A stretch of DNA of 5,286 nt from Caldithrix sp. (GTDB lineage: Bacteria > Zhuqueibacterota > Zhuqueibacteria > Oceanimicrobiales > Oceanimicrobiaceae). The stretch lies in NCBI GenBank assembly GCA_004357015.1, contig SMXE01000082.1, positions 1 to 5,286 on the forward strand, read 5' to 3'. Shown one piece after another: positions 4,636-5,286 of the stretch (its first letter is position 1; the number at the start of each line of letters is the position of its first letter). Under the pieces are notes generated by a model. It was not told where the DNA came from, searched no databases, and saw only the letters and a program-made list of their open reading frames with translations. A program made the translations under genes and the position numbers.

Positions 4636-5286
4636 TTAGATTTCTATTTCTGTCTTGAATGCAACAACGGCATGACCACCTACTTGAACCTTGAATGGTT
4701 TTCCATCCTCGACCGCAACGGTAACTGTAACAACGCCCGGTCTTTTGATAGCTTCACCTTGTCTTCCATTAAATGTAACGGAACCTTCTGATGTTTTTAA
4801 GATATTGTGATGCACGAGATAGACACCAAGCGGCCCATGACCATTTCCAGTAACAGGATCTTCCGTGATTCCTATTGCAGGTGCAAACATTCTACCATGA
4901 GTGAGAATGTCATTATCATCAGAATCTAAGGTAAAGACAAAAAAGCCATTGCTGCCAACCTTCCTGCTAATATTCACTAATTGCGTAAAATCCGGTACAA
5001 GAGAATTCAATATCTCTCTGCTCTTAATCCCAACCATAACTTTTGAGTGCCCGGTTGAGACAATCTGAATGGGGCATCTCTCGTCCAAATCAGGGTCAGC
5101 TAAATTGAGTGCGCAAAGGATATTGTGTCGATTTTCATCTGTTATTTGCGGAGAAATCTCAATTTTACCCTGTGTCATAATAATTCTGATTACAGAATTA
5201 TCTTTAATAATATCTACAGGCAAAATGCCGATTCCAATACGTTGCAGAACAGTGCATGACTGAAGATTATTTTCAAGAGCTCTCAC
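4636..5286 (-). CDS. PhzF-family isomerase/epimerase-like protein, N-terminus outside window
   Basis: 216 residues of a gene that runs off the right edge; the stop is TAA at 4636-4638. The codon at the window edge is GTG, but PhzF proteins run to roughly 260-300 residues, so the true start and the N-terminal catalytic glutamate are outside. Visible family marks are S-T-G-H-S-K at 77-82, the motif R-M-F-A-P-A-I-G-I-T-E-D-P-V-T-G-N-G-H-G at 132-151 (P-L-G-V-Y-L follows), G-R-Q-G-E at 174-178, R-P-G at 182-184, and the end V-G-G-H-A-V-V-A-F-K-T-E-I. PhzF-fold proteins have two diaminopimelate-epimerase-like halves. PhzF itself isomerises a phenazine precursor, but most relatives have unknown substrates, so no phenazine pathway is implied. 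The region is more AT-rich than the decarboxylase. A decayed relative of its tail lies at 3690-3764. The thioredoxin-like gene follows 138 bp downstream. Confidence 0.9.
   Translation of the reverse strand: MRALENNLQSCTVLQRIGIGILPVDIIKDNSVIRIIMTQGKIEISPQITDENRHNILCALNLADPDLDERCPIQIVSTGHSKVMVGIKSREILNSLVPDFTQLVNISRKVGSNGFFVFTLDSDDNDILTHGRMFAPAIGITEDPVTGNGHGPLGVYLVHHNILKTSEGSVTFNGRQGEAIKRPGVVTVTVAVEDGKPFKVQVGGHAVVAFKTEIEI

Noticed and set aside
1..5286. CRISPR arrays, tRNA or rRNA genes, insertion sequences
   Set aside because: No regularly spaced repeats, cloverleaf-like segments, transposase motifs or terminal inverted repeats were seen on either strand.

Overview
The window is bacterial, and every intact gene lies on the minus strand, so transcription runs right to left. 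Going in that direction it holds the C-terminal two thirds of a PhzF-like protein (4636-5286), a thioredoxin-fold gene interrupted by an in-frame TGA (3880-4497), a short decayed piece of a second PhzF-like gene (3690-3764), a complete group II PLP-dependent decarboxylase (2130-3620), a complete TldD-type metalloprotease with a twin-arginine leader (78-1703), and the first 13 codons of its TldE/PmbA-type partner (1-40). The only plus-strand gene trace is the first 19 codons of a LysR-type regulator (2072 to about 2129), cut off where the decarboxylase ends.

The most notable object is the thioredoxin-like gene. An excellent Shine-Dalgarno (4504-4510) precedes an ATG at 4497. The frame meets TGA at codon 32 (4402-4404) and then stays open for 173 more codons. 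The TGA falls exactly where thioredoxins have the first Cys of CxxC, giving W-E-D-T-U-L-G-C, a UxxC motif. A hairpin with a GG-containing apical loop starts 3 nt after the TGA, as expected of a bacterial SECIS. TGA is a normal stop here, since it ends both tldD and the decarboxylase, so selenocysteine insertion is the best explanation. A nonsense mutation or sequencing error is the main alternative. It gains some weight from an apparent 1-nt frameshift in the last few codons of the same gene.

The second theme is rearrangement. The decarboxylase looks more GC-rich than the PhzF gene to its right and the intergenic DNA to its left. It is bordered on one side by a LysR gene truncated at its stop codon and on the other by an isolated PhzF C-terminal tail. 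This suggests a segment brought in by recombination, or the scar of deletions. No transposase or clear target-site repeat is visible.

The tldD-tldE pair is an ordinary two-gene operon except that only TldD has a visible export signal. The 426-bp gap between tldD and the decarboxylase holds the LysR remnant, a 14-bp perfect palindrome, tandem GTTTAAGG-type repeats and a three-arm inverted repeat. Tat-type TldD proteins paired with TldE are, as far as I recall, common in Bacteroidota and related or environmental phyla. Together with the mixed base composition this suggests such a lineage, probably a metagenome-derived genome, but the window does not fix the taxonomy. The genes do not form an obvious single pathway.
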